Shown here in pieces: positions 7,122 to 7,412 of a stretch of 7,412 nt of DNA. The first letter of the stretch is position 1. Each line of letters begins with the position of its first letter. The DNA comes from Acidobacteriaceae bacterium (GTDB lineage: Bacteria; Acidobacteriota; Terriglobia; Terriglobales; Acidobacteriaceae): assembly GCA_030040115.1 (NCBI GenBank), contig JASHUH010000218.1, positions 1-7,412 on the forward strand, given 5' to 3'. Under the pieces are notes generated by a model that saw only the letters and a program-made list of their open reading frames with translations, had not been told where the DNA came from and did no database searches. A program made the position numbers and the translations under genes.

Positions 7122-7126
7122 CCTCC
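7122..7126 (-). promoter_or_regulatory. Ribosome binding site that decides the start of the first TPR gene
   Basis: GGAGG on the minus strand lies 8 bases before the ATG at 7113. The alternative ATG at 7128 overlaps this motif and has no Shine-Dalgarno of its own, so the shorter protein is preferred. Confidence 0.7.
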
Positions 7127-7142
7127 ATTTGTACTTGCCTAT

Positions 7143-7171
7143 ACTATATTGCGCCTCCCTTGCCGCGTAAA
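7143..7171 (-). promoter_or_regulatory. Sigma-70-like promoter of the TPR operon
   Basis: On the minus strand TTTACG (7171-7166, four of six to TTGACA) and TATAGT (7148-7143, five of six to TATAAT) are separated by 17 bases. Transcription would start near 7136, giving a leader of about 22 bases with GGAGG before the ATG at 7113. The -35 hexamer sits at the point where homology to the left repeat flank ends. The promoter suggests that the TPR pair need not depend on read-through from the receptor gene. Confidence 0.6.
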
Positions 7172-7215
7172 CGCCGGGTGCCCCGGTAGGCTTCGGTGTT
7201 TGGGGGGCGCCGGGA
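7166..7215 (-). repeat. Diverged continuation of the right repeat arm
   Basis: Read on the minus strand, this stretch matches 198-250 imperfectly: CCGGCG, a C-run, AAACACCGAAGCC and a CCGGG-GCA-CCCGG hairpin (7186-7174) occur in the same order as on the left. The pairing of the hairpin is preserved although its sequence differs. It may contribute to ending the receptor transcript ahead of the TPR promoter, but there is no T-run. Confidence 0.55.
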
Positions 7216-7254
7216 CGTCATGACGGGCGGTGGCGCGGCGCGGTCATGACGCCC
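7213..7254 (-). terminator. GC-rich stem-loop after the right receptor gene, possible terminator
   Basis: This is the right-hand counterpart of the stem-loop at 159-200: GCGTCATGAC (7252-7243) pairs with GTCATGACGT (7224-7215), and two outer G-C pairs complete a 12-bp stem. The outer bases differ from the left copy, yet pairing is kept through a G-T pair at a different position. No T-run follows. A binding site for a protein that recognises GTCATGAC remains possible. Confidence 0.45.
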
Positions 7255-7412
7255 TGGGGGCGGGCGGATGGGCAGGCTAGAAAGTGATGCGGAAGTTAGC
7301 CTGCATGGTGCGGCTGGCGGGCACGGCGGTGGAGATGTTGTTGTTGGTCTCCGCGTTGGGTCCTGTGCCGCAGGTGAATTCTCCGAAGGCGGCGTCGCCG
7401 ACGGTGTCGTCG
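7216..7412 (-). repeat. Right arm of the perfect 197-bp inverted repeat
   Basis: It is the exact reverse complement of 1-197 and reaches the last base of the window, so it probably continues outside. It carries the receptor gene end on the minus strand plus its 3' flank. The segment between the arms is 7018 bp. Confidence 0.97.
7277..7411 (-). CDS. 3' end of TonB-dependent receptor-like gene (partial), right copy
   Basis: The last 44 codons of a receptor-like gene on the minus strand, with TAG at 7279-7277, identical to the left copy base for base. The C-terminal SRTMQANFRITF, ending in Phe, fits the final strand of an outer-membrane beta-barrel. The gene reads toward the TPR operon, whose first start codon is 163 bases beyond the stop. 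This places a receptor, if the gene is complete outside the window, directly upstream of two exported TPR proteins. Whether this is a separate gene or the same repeat placed at both ends of a contig cannot be told from the window. Confidence 0.6.
   Translation of the reverse strand, partial: DDTVGDAAFGEFTCGTGPNAETNNNISTAVPASRTMQANFRITF

Noticed and set aside
1..7412. Terminal inverted repeats of a transposon or of a hairpin-ended linear replicon
   Set aside because: The repeats code for a receptor C-terminus and its 3' flank, and no transposase, integrase, telomere resolvase or replication gene lies between them.

Overview
The window looks like a piece of a Gram-negative soil-type bacterium, most plausibly an Acidobacteriota. 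The pointers are two copies of a receptor C-terminus ending in TMQANFRITF, which resembles the large Oar-like TonB-dependent receptor families of that phylum, and a pair of large secreted TPR proteins. Both are judged from memory of the families, so the phylum call is tentative.

Layout. The two outer edges (1-197 and 7216-7412) are a perfect inverted repeat. Each arm holds the last 44 codons of a receptor-like gene reading inward, then about 60 bp of 3' flank with a GC-rich stem-loop built on GTCATGAC. A diverged continuation of the same homology runs to about 250 on the left and about 7166 on the right. Inside the arms the left half reads rightward: a five-TM YdcZ/DUF606-type membrane protein (438-887), then an aldo/keto reductase with an intact catalytic tetrad (943-1917). 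The right half reads leftward: two overlapping genes for secreted TPR proteins (7113-5236 and 5239-3692), then a transaldolase-family enzyme (3369-2269). The two halves converge on a gene-free stretch (1918-2268) that carries the decayed helix-turn-helix end of a transposase and a small perfect stem-loop.

How the genes may work together. The TPR pair has its own promoter just downstream of the right receptor end, and its two genes overlap by ATGA, so they are co-expressed and both products are exported. Accessory or scaffold proteins for an outer-membrane uptake or assembly process would fit, but this is inference from position. The transporter-like protein, the reductase and the transaldolase-like enzyme are compatible with carbohydrate or aldehyde metabolism, but no substrate can be read from the sequence.

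Most notable: (1) the inverted repeat of receptor 3' ends, which is either an assembly boundary or a true pair of duplicated loci able to invert the segment between them; (2) the transaldolase-like enzyme, which has Gln where classical transaldolases have the catalytic-water Glu, as in fructose-6-phosphate aldolases; (3) the stem-loops after the receptor genes, which keep their pairing in both copies where the sequences differ. No RNA gene, CRISPR array, intact mobile element or defence system was seen.
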